Position numbers and translations under genes: made by a program. From Planctobacterium sp965279005 (lineage in GTDB: Bacteria; Pseudomonadota; Gammaproteobacteria; Enterobacterales; Alteromonadaceae), in the NCBI GenBank assembly GCA_965279005.1, contig CBDIHK010000027.1, positions 361,552-425,551 on the forward strand: a stretch of 64,000 nt of DNA. The letters are read 5' to 3'. Positions 24,557 to 32,103 of the stretch are shown here, one piece after another. How positions within the stretch are numbered: position 1 is the stretch's first letter; each line of letters begins with the position of its first letter. The notes under the pieces are model-generated. The model was not told the origin of the DNA. It did not search any database and was given only the letters and a program-made list of their open reading frames with translations.

Positions 24557-24623
24557 CTTCCCCCCCAAGTAACATTGAAGCGTCTTTTAATTCTCAAGAT
24601 TTTCGAATTAACAGGGGGCGAAG
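24557..24623 (+). promoter_or_regulatory. Possible long-range hairpin masking the ribosome-binding site of the envelope operon
   Basis: CTTCCCCCC at 24557-24565 is complementary, with one mismatch over ten positions, to GGGGGCGAAG at 24614-24623. The latter contains the Shine-Dalgarno AGGGGG of the GTG start at 24627. Pairing would block initiation of the first operon gene. The intervening bases also carry a TAGCTC direct repeat further upstream (near 24515 and 24530). Speculative, but the C-run is conspicuous in AT-rich surroundings. Confidence 0.35.
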
Positions 24624-24626
24624 CCA

Positions 24627-25085
24627 GTGAAGCCAACATGTTTTATTTACCCTGCCAAGCAGTTATGGCAAGTCGTCCTACTGTGCTGTGCTTTGCTGGT
24701 GTTGTCTGCTTGTACTTCAACACAGGTTGTAGCCCCGACCTCTTTTATTGCTGAATACCCAAGTAAAAAACCATCTTTAATTAAGTCGATGTCCGTCGCG
24801 AGGGTCTACAAGATGCACTTGGTTGAGGCCATCAAGCGAGATGACATCCAATTTATAAAGGGCGCCTTGCGGCAAAAGCCCGACATCATCCACATGCAAA
24901 ATATTGAGGGTGGCACGTTGCTGCATCTCGCTGCTGCCCACAAAAGTTATGACTGCATTCAACTACTGGTTGCATCAGGCGCAAATATCCATCAGGCCGA
25001 CATGTTTGGGGAGTCGCTGGCTGACATGGCCACCCTTGACTCCAGAATTGCAGACATATTGGCACAACGCGGAGAAACACTGTGA
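24627..25085 (+). CDS. Ankyrin-repeat lipoprotein, first gene of the envelope operon
   Basis: The 152-residue protein has a lipoprotein signal (LCCALLVLSACTST, lipobox LSAC) and about two ankyrin repeats at the end (GGTLLHLAAAHKSYDCIQLL, VASGANIHQADMFGESL). After acylation it would sit on the periplasmic side of the inner or outer membrane. Ankyrin lipoproteins often act as binding or immunity partners, as in the pair at 47 kb. The GTG start is preceded by AGGGGGCG, and the stop overlaps the next start (GTGA). It begins a chain of 13 genes with gaps of at most a few bases. Confidence 0.8.
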   Translation: MKPTCFIYPAKQLWQVVLLCCALLVLSACTSTQVVAPTSFIAEYPSKKPSLIKSMSVARVYKMHLVEAIKRDDIQFIKGALRQKPDIIHMQNIEGGTLLHLAAAHKSYDCIQLLVASGANIHQADMFGESLADMATLDSRIADILAQRGETL

Positions 25086-25552
25086 AAAAACTACTTTTAC
25101 CCCTCGGAGTGGCCGCGATATGGCTGTCCGCTGCAGCCCAATCCCAAGAGGAAACCAAAACAGATTCGGTTGCTGATTTTAAGGCTCAACTAGCAGAAAT
25201 AGAAAGACAAGACCAGGAAACCAAGCAAGCGGAGCTTGCAACTATAAAGCAGTACATTGCAGGAAAAGACAAATTATTGAAAGCAATTAACGAACTGGAA
25301 AATTTTGATTGCGGCGTTGCTCAAATGCAGGTTGATACCCTAAGAGCACAAATCGCTGATGTAAATGAGATTATAAACGGTATTGCAGACGTTATTAATT
25401 GCGAATCAGCAGCAGACCTAAGTTGTATTAATAAGTCCTCTGCGGCCACAGAAATGATCCAGAAACTTCAGCAAAAAGTTGACCAAAAAAAGCGGCAACT
25501 TAAAGAGCTGCAGGTACATAAAACTGAATGCACTACATCGGAGAATCAATAA
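25082..25552 (+). CDS. Exported coiled-coil protein (156 aa), unknown family
   Basis: A GTG start overlapping the previous stop gives MKKLLLPLGVAAIWLSAAAQ, a signal peptide likely cleaved near AAA-QS. The mature protein is almost entirely helical and charged (DFKAQLAEIERQDQETKQAE and KLQQKVDQKKRQLKELQV are heptad-rich), interrupted by a cysteine-containing turn (FDCGVA, INCESAADLSCINK, TEC), which suggests disulphides in the periplasm. The stop overlaps the next ATG (TAATG). No named family. As a long periplasmic coiled coil it may be a spacer or lever arm of the envelope complex. Confidence 0.7.
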   Translation: MKKLLLPLGVAAIWLSAAAQSQEETKTDSVADFKAQLAEIERQDQETKQAELATIKQYIAGKDKLLKAINELENFDCGVAQMQVDTLRAQIADVNEIINGIADVINCESAADLSCINKSSAATEMIQKLQQKVDQKKRQLKELQVHKTECTTSENQ

Positions 25553-26109
25553 TGTCTAAGCGATATTCCCTGTACCGACCTATGTTATTAGTTGTGTCAC
25601 TGAGCATTACTACCGTTTCGTTTGCTCAGCAGGGCATACATGAGCGAATACCGGCGCCAAATCAAAAATCCAAGATCGCTAATATGGTTCCGAAATTAGA
25701 GCAGATGATTGTTGACATTCAAGGTTTTGTAGAGCAGCTGGCTGAAGCAAAAAGACTGTATGAGGCAGTGATGAAACCCAGCCAACAGTTAGTCGCAGAA
25801 TGCAGAACTAATGGTGACGAAGAATTCATCATGGAAGCAGCGGAGCGATTAAATAAGGAGATCTGCGATAACCAAAAAAACAATCTGAAAAAGAAACTTT
25901 ATTCAGTAGCTATTACGCTGAAGGAGTCTGAGAGTTTTGAGGAAGAAATGGTTGTTGCAGCCCAACAAATACGGATGGTATTGAGAAGGGCAAAAATTAG
26001 CGGAGTGATTAATGAACCTTTAGATAAGTTAGATAGAGAACTCAGCAAACTAACAAAGATGCGTACCAATCTCGAAAACGACATGACGAATAACGGGGTT
26101 ATGCCATGA
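25552..26109 (+). CDS. Exported coiled-coil protein (185 aa), unknown family
   Basis: I start it at ATG 25552, which overlaps the preceding stop and follows CGGAG. A signal peptide (YRPMLLVVSLSITTVSFAQQ, cleavage after SFA) leads to a highly helical protein (MVPKLEQMIVDIQGFVEQLA; later LKESESFEEEMVVAAQQIRM) with two cysteines (AECR, EICD). It resembles its upstream neighbour in size and design but not obviously in sequence. The stop overlaps the next ATG (ATGA). Probably a periplasmic structural subunit; no family recognised. Confidence 0.7.
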   Translation: MSKRYSLYRPMLLVVSLSITTVSFAQQGIHERIPAPNQKSKIANMVPKLEQMIVDIQGFVEQLAEAKRLYEAVMKPSQQLVAECRTNGDEEFIMEAAERLNKEICDNQKNNLKKKLYSVAITLKESESFEEEMVVAAQQIRMVLRRAKISGVINEPLDKLDRELSKLTKMRTNLENDMTNNGVMP

Positions 26110-27266
26110 GTCGACAAATTCTCCCTGTAGCACTCTTTCTTTTTATATCAGCTTCGTTCTCTGCAATGGCTTTAGGAACTGCGCAACTTGATCCTGCGCT
26201 CTGTTCAAAAGTCGATCAACAATTGCTGCACTTCAGCCAGAAGTTGATGGGTCAGGATAGCATCACTGATAAAGAGTATCTCATGATGGAAGAAAACTTT
26301 GTTCTTTTAACAGAGCCATCCCTCTTTATTAAAAATGAAGGAAGTGTCAAACAGCTCGCTGAAGCCATGTTTGAAACGTTTAAAAACGACCGACTAAGTA
26401 TTAAGACACAAGTGCAGGAAAAAAATTTTCGTAGAGCTTGGCGTTCTACCTATGCGCTGCTACGTGAAGCTAGACGAACTTTAGATTCCCAGCAAATGGC
26501 TACCCTAAACAAGTCTGAAAAAAATGAAGAACTACTCTTCGTCAACAACTTCTGCGGTGACCTAGATTCACTGCGAGCTATGCACAAATTGTTTTTTGAC
26601 GCTCATGTCCGCCAACAAAAGGTTAATTTTCCAGCATACATTACCGACACCATGAAGCAACTGGCGAGTAATCTCCTTAAATCTAAAAAAGGTAGTGGTT
26701 GGCAAATTATTGGTTGGCGGGAAAATGATACAAGTGTTTTTCTTGAAATTGCTAGCCCTACCCTTCTTGAAATTGGTGAAATTAGCCTTGAAAAGGCTCC
26801 ATTTCCTTTGCTCAAAAAAGAAATAGGTGGAGAAATTGCGAAAGGGAAGTCCCAACCAGTCCAGAACAGCGAAAAACTTGCCTTAGGTCAAAGTGGAATG
26901 TCAATTGACCAACCAACGAATTTGGAAGGGCGCTGCGTGGCAAAGCAACAGGAGTTATATGGCGATATTTATCTCTATGCTTCAAATGTGGGTATTTTGG
27001 AATTAATAAACCGTAGTGCAATTAAACAAAATTACAGCATAAGCAGCTACCGCGTCTTTATGTGCCAAGACGAAAACAGGCGTAAATTCCAAAATGCAGA
27101 AATAAAAGGGATTTTTCAGATCCAGGACTCTGCAACTTGCAATAGCGCTAACCGCAAAGACAACAACCTATACACCTATGCTACCTCAGCCAGAAACACA
27201 GAACCTTTAGCCATATTCGATATTGGAGCCACAGGAACACTGACATGTGTAGATGGTGAGGGATAG
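26106..27266 (+). CDS. Exported two-domain protein (386 aa) with duplicated C-terminal domain
   Basis: A signal peptide (VALFLFISASFSAMA) precedes a helical N-terminal half (about 25-230) and a C-terminal domain of about 100 residues (about 285-385). The latter reads YGDIYLYASNVGILELINRS, SYRVFMCQDENRRKF, IKGIFQIQD, and LTCVDG at the end. The next gene carries the same domain, so the two arose by duplication. The conserved Cys in the VFMCQ and LTCVDG motifs could form a disulphide. The gene has stop-start overlap with its upstream neighbour and lies 4 bp before the next ATG. I know of no named family for this domain. Confidence 0.7.
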   Translation: MSRQILPVALFLFISASFSAMALGTAQLDPALCSKVDQQLLHFSQKLMGQDSITDKEYLMMEENFVLLTEPSLFIKNEGSVKQLAEAMFETFKNDRLSIKTQVQEKNFRRAWRSTYALLREARRTLDSQQMATLNKSEKNEELLFVNNFCGDLDSLRAMHKLFFDAHVRQQKVNFPAYITDTMKQLASNLLKSKKGSGWQIIGWRENDTSVFLEIASPTLLEIGEISLEKAPFPLLKKEIGGEIAKGKSQPVQNSEKLALGQSGMSIDQPTNLEGRCVAKQQELYGDIYLYASNVGILELINRSAIKQNYSISSYRVFMCQDENRRKFQNAEIKGIFQIQDSATCNSANRKDNNLYTYATSARNTEPLAIFDIGATGTLTCVDGEG

Positions 27267-27270
27267 GGTG

Positions 27271-28176
27271 ATGGCTAGAATATTAGCGTTTTGTCTTTGT
27301 GTGCTATTGGGCTCAGGTGGGAGAATAGTGTCGGCCTTTGAAATGGAAAAAGATAATCCAGGAAAAACGTTCAACAAAATTGAACTATCTATGTTCAATG
27401 AGTCACTTGTGAAAAGCGCGGATAATGCAGATACAAGCCAACATGTAAGGCAAGGAATAACTCAGCATTCCTACTTTGCGGATATCTATCTATATGCCAA
27501 CTCTGTCACCATTTTATATGCAATCCATCATAACGCTACCGAACTTGGCTACGACATTAAGAGTTACCGAGTGTTTCTTTGCCAAAGTGAGGACAGGGAC
27601 ATTTTCCAACAATCGCGTTTAGATGGCATTTTCCGCATCCAGGATGAAGCCCATTGTCATGCAAAATTATTTAAATCCAACAACCTAATTCTGTTTGATA
27701 CGCCATTGCGCAATGCCAGGCCGGAAGCGATTTTCGCCATTGATGGAAACTCCAGCTTATCTTGCATCGACGGCTGCAAACCGGATGTGCCTTCTGCCCA
27801 TTCTGACGCCCGCGAGCTAGATGGCATTCCTGGTTACCTAGGGCGGTACTTGCGTCATGAAGCGGATAAACAGCTGATTGTTATCACCGCTGAGTTTAAT
27901 GAACCTCTGCGGATATTGCTGGAAAGCCTGCATCAAAGTGCCTTTGTGGACGATTTGGAAATGATGCTGGTGGCTCCCTCGACCCAATTGGAACAGTTGG
28001 GTGACTGGCAAAGCTACTTTAAATTGGCGCTGTTTGTACCAGATTCAGTTTTCGGGGAATCGGGCATCTACGTGCGTAGCCAAGGCCAAGAATTACTGCA
28101 TATTGAAGCTAGCAAGCTGCACAACAGCAATGCATTGGCGATTTCTATCTTGTCACTTTTGGAGCGTCAACCATGA
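27271..28176 (+). CDS. Exported protein (301 aa) sharing the duplicated domain
   Basis: The ATG at 27271 (MARILAFCLCVLLGSGGRIV) gives a signal peptide and follows GAGGGATAGGG; an upstream in-frame GTG overlaps the previous gene and is less likely. Residues about 75-175 are the domain shared with the preceding protein (FADIYLYANSVTILYAIHHN, SYRVFLCQSEDRDIF, LDGIFRIQDEAHC, LSCIDG). A further C-terminal region (IVITAEFNEPLRILLESLHQ) is unique. The stop overlaps the next start (ATGA). Likely periplasmic, function unknown; the duplication suggests a hetero-oligomer with its neighbour. Confidence 0.7.
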   Translation: MARILAFCLCVLLGSGGRIVSAFEMEKDNPGKTFNKIELSMFNESLVKSADNADTSQHVRQGITQHSYFADIYLYANSVTILYAIHHNATELGYDIKSYRVFLCQSEDRDIFQQSRLDGIFRIQDEAHCHAKLFKSNNLILFDTPLRNARPEAIFAIDGNSSLSCIDGCKPDVPSAHSDARELDGIPGYLGRYLRHEADKQLIVITAEFNEPLRILLESLHQSAFVDDLEMMLVAPSTQLEQLGDWQSYFKLALFVPDSVFGESGIYVRSQGQELLHIEASKLHNSNALAISILSLLERQP

Positions 28177-28739
28177 ATACAAAACTGCTGTTTTTATCGG
28201 CCTTTTTATTAATTGTACCCGGCATCTCAATGGCGAATAGCCTGCAGGCACTTGAAACCTACCGGGGCTGCATTGCTGAAAATGACAATTTGCTAACTTC
28301 AGCCTACCAGAAAGCCTTTGATGGCATGGTACACGGTGATGTCTTGACCACCTGGGCGCTGAACCTGCTACCCCATGACCAGGTTTCGCTTGCTACGCAG
28401 GATCTTAAAAACGGCAATATGCACAGTGCCGAACAACTTCTGCACACCCTGGAGCGGAGGCTGGACAATAATTTGTATGAGGAGGTGTTGGCTTTTAGTA
28501 CGGCTAAATTACGCGAGTCCAGTTCGGCAACTTGCAGGACTCTGGGGCTTTCGCTTGCCCAAAATATGCAGCATGTATTGCTAGAAGCAATACGTTTGAA
28601 AGGTGAGTTGGCGCAGTCGGTGCGAATAGCACAAATGAATAACAGGGTGCAAGACAATTTTAACCAACTAAAACGGATCATTAATGAGCTGTCGCAGCTC
28701 CAATCCCGCCTTAGTAACTCGATGACAACCGGGGGCTAA
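28173..28739 (+). CDS. Exported helical protein (188 aa), unknown family
   Basis: A signal peptide (LLFLSAFLLIVPGISMA, cleavage before NS) precedes a helical mature protein with two cysteines (YRGCIAE, SATCRTLG) and a C-terminal coiled-coil-like end (FNQLKRIINELSQLQSRLSN). The start overlaps the upstream stop by 4 bp and the downstream ATG follows 2 bp after the stop. It is another periplasmic subunit candidate without a recognisable family. Confidence 0.7.
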   Translation: MNTKLLFLSAFLLIVPGISMANSLQALETYRGCIAENDNLLTSAYQKAFDGMVHGDVLTTWALNLLPHDQVSLATQDLKNGNMHSAEQLLHTLERRLDNNLYEEVLAFSTAKLRESSSATCRTLGLSLAQNMQHVLLEAIRLKGELAQSVRIAQMNNRVQDNFNQLKRIINELSQLQSRLSNSMTTGG

Positions 28740-28741
28740 GC

Positions 28742-29272
28742 ATGAAATTTCTATTGCTTTTATTATTTATTGGTATCCCGCAGTTAGTGTTTGCCAACAG
28801 CAATTCACAATGGCAGGAACTCAACGAATTCCTAAACGAATACTGCCGTGAGCAAGCCTGCCAGGACAATATCTCTAAGGCGCACTTTCTCCGCATCCTT
28901 CGCATCCAAGGCTATGGTTGTATCGTCATACCGCAGGAATTGGCTGGAATGCTGCGCAGGCATCAGTTTTGGGGCTTTTCACAATATGAAGGCTTTTTGG
29001 TCAGCTATCTGGATGAATTTGCCAATTACCAACAAAAAGTCCAGGAAACCGAAGCCGTTTTAAGCCAATTACATAGTGCTGGCATGTCGCAAATACATCT
29101 TGCCGAACCCTCATCAGCGTTGCAGGACTTCATTTCGCCTTACAGACCATTTTGTGGCAACAACACTTTGATTCTGGATAAATGGCAAGGGTTGATCAAC
29201 CCGATCACGGTCAATCTGGAGGCCAATACAGCGCCGCCGCTTCTGCTTGTATTTACCGGGGAGGGTGTTTGA
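28742..29272 (+). CDS. Exported protein (176 aa), unknown family
   Basis: A strong signal peptide (MKFLLLLLFIGIPQLVFA, cleavage before NS) is followed by a soluble helical domain with a cysteine pair near the start (EYCREQACQDN) and two more (YGCIVIP, RPFCGNN). The even number of cysteines fits periplasmic disulphides. The stop TGA overlaps the next ATG (TGATG). Family not recognised. Confidence 0.7.
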   Translation: MKFLLLLLFIGIPQLVFANSNSQWQELNEFLNEYCREQACQDNISKAHFLRILRIQGYGCIVIPQELAGMLRRHQFWGFSQYEGFLVSYLDEFANYQQKVQETEAVLSQLHSAGMSQIHLAEPSSALQDFISPYRPFCGNNTLILDKWQGLINPITVNLEANTAPPLLLVFTGEGV

Positions 29273-29763
29273 TGTACCGCTTGACCTACTTGATTTGCTT
29301 GTTTCCCGCTGTGTTCATTGCCTATTGGGCACTTGGTGGGGCGCTTTATTTATCTAAACACGCCAAGGTAGAAGCGACACTAGAACAATCTAGCGTTCTC
29401 GAAGTAGAAGATGAAACACCTGAACAAGCACCATCACTGGGGCAGCCTGAATATAGCTACGGTGAGCTCGGATGCACCTTTGTTGGTGTTTTGCCTGAGT
29501 CGTCGCCGGTTCGCTGTGTGTTAGATGGTACAAGAGAAAACTTTCTTAATAGCGTTCTGGTGCCTGACAGCTTTTACAATGATCACGAAAACAGCTTTCC
29601 TTTCAAGGATAACTTAGTTGCGGGGGCTAACTTATGCAAAGCGGCGCTAGCCGGGCCCGCCGCGTTGCTGCGAGACAGCTCGATTACGCAAGTGGACTTC
29701 GATGGCCAAAATGTAGCGGTTAAAAAGTGGGTATGTGTTAATGAAACAGGAGAACAAGGATGA
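29272..29763 (+). CDS. Membrane-anchored protein (163 aa), unknown family
   Basis: The ATG at 29272 follows GGGGAGGG and overlaps the previous stop; longer frames overlap the upstream gene and have no start signal. One N-terminal transmembrane helix (YLICLFPAVFIAYWALGGAL) anchors a periplasmic domain with cysteines (LGCTFVG, VRCVLDG, LCKAAL, WVCVNE). It precedes, with a 4-bp overlap, the ExbB-like channel gene, so it is a good candidate for a periplasmic arm attached to that channel. No named family. Confidence 0.7.
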   Translation: MYRLTYLICLFPAVFIAYWALGGALYLSKHAKVEATLEQSSVLEVEDETPEQAPSLGQPEYSYGELGCTFVGVLPESSPVRCVLDGTRENFLNSVLVPDSFYNDHENSFPFKDNLVAGANLCKAALAGPAALLRDSSITQVDFDGQNVAVKKWVCVNETGEQG

Positions 29764-30206
29764 ATTTCGACCTATTTGGCCTGATCTTTTCTTCCGATTT
29801 GGCTAACTATGAATTTAGCAAAAACACCTGGTGGATATACGCAATAATCATGACCGCCACTACGTTTGTCTTCTGGCGTTTTATCAGTGTTTTTGTGCTG
29901 TTTTGCCAAAACAACATACACCGCCTCAATGATTTTTCTAAAAAGACCGAATCTTCTACTGCCATTGCCATTGAGGCCTGTCCAATTGCAGGGCTGGTAG
30001 GCACATTTGCGGCTTTAACTTCGGCTCTGGCAGAAAATTCGGCCACAGATAGCCAAGCCTTCATTTTCCATATTACACAAACCCTAGGCTTGGCGTTGCC
30101 GACCACCTTGGCGGGCATGTTGATGGCCCTGATTTGCATGGTACTGGCCGCCCTTACCGAGTACTTGTGTGTAAAAGCCAAAGGAACACATACAAGTGAA
30201 CGGTAA
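29760..30206 (+). CDS. ExbB/TolQ/MotA-like proton-channel subunit
   Basis: The 148-residue protein has three transmembrane helices (about 24-49 WWIYAIIMTATTFVFW..., 70-90, 104-135) and the family signature: ACPIAGLVGTFAALTSAL in helix 2 and ITQTLGLALPTTLAGMLMAL in helix 3, with the short cytoplasmic loop between. ExbB, TolQ and MotA form pentamers that use ion flow to drive a partner dimer. The next gene supplies a plausible partner. It is shorter than ExbB or ZorA and has no long cytoplasmic tail. Start overlaps the upstream stop (ATGA). This is the energising core of the operon, by inference. Confidence 0.8.
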   Translation: MNFDLFGLIFSSDLANYEFSKNTWWIYAIIMTATTFVFWRFISVFVLFCQNNIHRLNDFSKKTESSTAIAIEACPIAGLVGTFAALTSALAENSATDSQAFIFHITQTLGLALPTTLAGMLMALICMVLAALTEYLCVKAKGTHTSER

Positions 30207-30669
30207 GCGAAGTAAGGTTTTCAGTACGGTGGCGATAGACCTGTTTGCGGTGGTCGCCCTGGTAATGCTGTTAAAACAGCAGGTAGACTCCAAAAATCCT
30301 TACGTCACCCATGAAATCGCGGAATATTCAGAGTTGTTTATTCCGGTCATTTTTGTCGATGGGCATTGGGGATTATCCCGTATGTTCAGCCCGCAGCTAC
30401 AAAGCTGGGTTCAATTGCCGCAAACACTTCACGGCGACAACTATTTCACGTTCACTTGTTTTGACAAGGAAAGCTGCTTTAAGCGGGTTCCCGGGATGAG
30501 CAAACCTCCTGTCAATGACCTCCCTGCGCGCTACATGTGGGCGCTTCCAAAAGAGCGAGAGGCTGAGACCAATCAATTATTTACTGAACACTGTAGTAGG
30601 AAAAACCGGTGCCAACTCAACTTTTTACATACCGCAGAAGGCATCACAATTGAAAATATATCGGAGTAA
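30196..30669 (+). CDS. ExbD/MotB-like partner subunit
   Basis: A GTG start inside the end of the channel gene (11-bp overlap) is preceded by AAGGA. The 157-residue protein has a short basic cytoplasmic start (MNGKRSKV), one transmembrane helix (about 10-28) that contains Asp15 in STVAIDLFAVVALVMLLKQ, and a periplasmic domain with cysteines (FTCFDKESCFKR, EHCSRKNRCQLN). A membrane-buried aspartate in an N-terminal helix next to an ExbB-like gene is the hallmark of ExbD, TolR and MotB stators. The periplasmic domain is neither OmpA-like nor a clear ExbD domain, so what it pulls on is unknown. Confidence 0.65.
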   Translation: MNGKRSKVFSTVAIDLFAVVALVMLLKQQVDSKNPYVTHEIAEYSELFIPVIFVDGHWGLSRMFSPQLQSWVQLPQTLHGDNYFTFTCFDKESCFKRVPGMSKPPVNDLPARYMWALPKEREAETNQLFTEHCSRKNRCQLNFLHTAEGITIENISE

Positions 30670-30674
30670 CCAGC

Positions 30675-31376
30675 ATGACTATATTTGATGAGAGTATGAA
30701 ACGGATTTCCCAAGAGACACTTGACTTGGTGCCATTTGCGGAAAACCCAGATCCCCGTTGCGCTGCTGTATTGGTGGTGGACAGAAGTTACAGCATGAGC
30801 CAAGGCGGTGCCATCGATAGTTTGAACGATGGGTTGCAGGTATTGCAGGAAGAGTTGATGCGGGATGAACTGGCTGCGCGCCGAATCGAACTTGGCGTTG
30901 TTAGTTTTGGTGCCAGCGTAAACAAGGACAGTGAAATTAAACCGGTAGACGAATTTGTGCCTCCTACTTTGGTAGCGTCGGGGGATACCCCAATGGCCAA
31001 GGCAATGATGACGGCATTGCATATGGTGGCGGATCAGGTTTCTGTTTATAAAAAAGCTGAAATAGCCTATTACAAGCCATGGATCCTGTTGATTACTGAC
31101 GGTTTCCCAACTGACTCCAGTGATGATTTGGAAGCCGCAATCCTGCAATTGCAAGACGCCCAGCAAAATGGCCATGTCACTGTTTTTACTGTCGGTGTTG
31201 AAGGTGCCGATTTCGGCACGCTTGACCGGATGAACTATAAATTTTCACCGAAAAAGCTATCAGCGGTGAAGTGGTCCGAATTTTTTGTCTGGTTGACCAA
31301 CAGCCTCAAGAAGATTTCCTGTAGCAGCCCAAACCAGAAAACCTCCCTGGATAAGTCAGATGACTGGGAACTTTAA
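30675..31376 (+). CDS. TerY-type von Willebrand factor A protein
   Basis: The 233-residue cytoplasmic protein is a vWA domain with an intact metal (MIDAS) site: Asp36-x-Ser38-x-Ser40 in VVDRSYSMSQ, the Thr in SGDTPMAKAM, and Asp in LLITDGFPTD. TerY-type vWA proteins occur with a PP2C phosphatase and a kinase in the TerY-P triad, which is exactly the order here. The triad is known from tellurite/stress and conflict loci and is thought to relay signals through phosphorylated forkhead-like or vWA partners. It follows the ExbD-like gene by 5 bp and overlaps the PP2C gene by 17 bp. Confidence 0.85.
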   Translation: MTIFDESMKRISQETLDLVPFAENPDPRCAAVLVVDRSYSMSQGGAIDSLNDGLQVLQEELMRDELAARRIELGVVSFGASVNKDSEIKPVDEFVPPTLVASGDTPMAKAMMTALHMVADQVSVYKKAEIAYYKPWILLITDGFPTDSSDDLEAAILQLQDAQQNGHVTVFTVGVEGADFGTLDRMNYKFSPKKLSAVKWSEFFVWLTNSLKKISCSSPNQKTSLDKSDDWEL

Positions 31377-32097
31377 AGTGATTACCGCCTGCAGCAGCAT
31401 CGGCGCCCATCACGTCAGTGTTGGGTTACCCTGCCAGGATAGTAGCATAGCGGTGATGGCACCTGACTACTCTTTGCTGGTGGTGGCCGACGGTATGGGA
31501 AGTGCCCCCCGCTCGGATGAAGGGGCGTGCATTGCCGTAACGGCAGCGCGAGACTACTGCAAAAAAGCCCGTTTTTTCAACATTAAACGCTTGGTCACAT
31601 ATTGCCGTGCGAACGTTTTGCGCTATGCCAGAGAAAATGGTACCAGCGCAGAAGAGCTGCATACAACCTTCTTGGCTGTGGTTATTCGTGGAGACAGTAT
31701 GTATTGTGCGCAAGTTGGGGATGGTGCAATTGTGCTGATGGCCAATGATTCAGCACAACGCGTATTCCAACAGGCGTTCGCTGAAGACAAACAGCCACTT
31801 AATGTCACTTATTCCTTGTTACAGCAGGATTTTGACCAGTGGCTGCTGACGGATGAACTCGACCTGCAAGAGGTGCAAGCGGTTTTCGCCATCACAGATG
31901 GACTGACTCCCATGGCCATAAACTATCGGGATGAGTCTGCTTTTCCAGGTTTTTTCAACTTCTTCATTGAGCATATCTTGGTTGCCGATGCCCCAGACGA
32001 CATCATCAGCAGCCGCGTAGCGCAATTTCTCGCATCAGATGCGCTTGCGGCGAAAAGCAATGATGACAAAAGCCTGGCCTGCTGGGTAAAGGATTAA
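31360..32097 (+). CDS. PP2C-family serine/threonine phosphatase
   Basis: The 245-residue protein carries the metal-binding PP2C motifs VVADGMGSAPRSDEGA (Asp44, Gly45), VIRGDSMYCAQVGDGAIVLM and AITDGLTP, with PCQDSS near the N-terminus. It would dephosphorylate targets of the adjoining kinase, in the cytoplasm. The ATG lies inside the last codons of the vWA gene in another frame, so translation is coupled. Together with vWA and kinase it forms the TerY-P triad. Nothing is missing from the catalytic core. Confidence 0.87.
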   Translation: MTGNFKVITACSSIGAHHVSVGLPCQDSSIAVMAPDYSLLVVADGMGSAPRSDEGACIAVTAARDYCKKARFFNIKRLVTYCRANVLRYARENGTSAEELHTTFLAVVIRGDSMYCAQVGDGAIVLMANDSAQRVFQQAFAEDKQPLNVTYSLLQQDFDQWLLTDELDLQEVQAVFAITDGLTPMAINYRDESAFPGFFNFFIEHILVADAPDDIISSRVAQFLASDALAAKSNDDKSLACWVKD

Positions 32098-32103
32098 TTA
32101 CAG

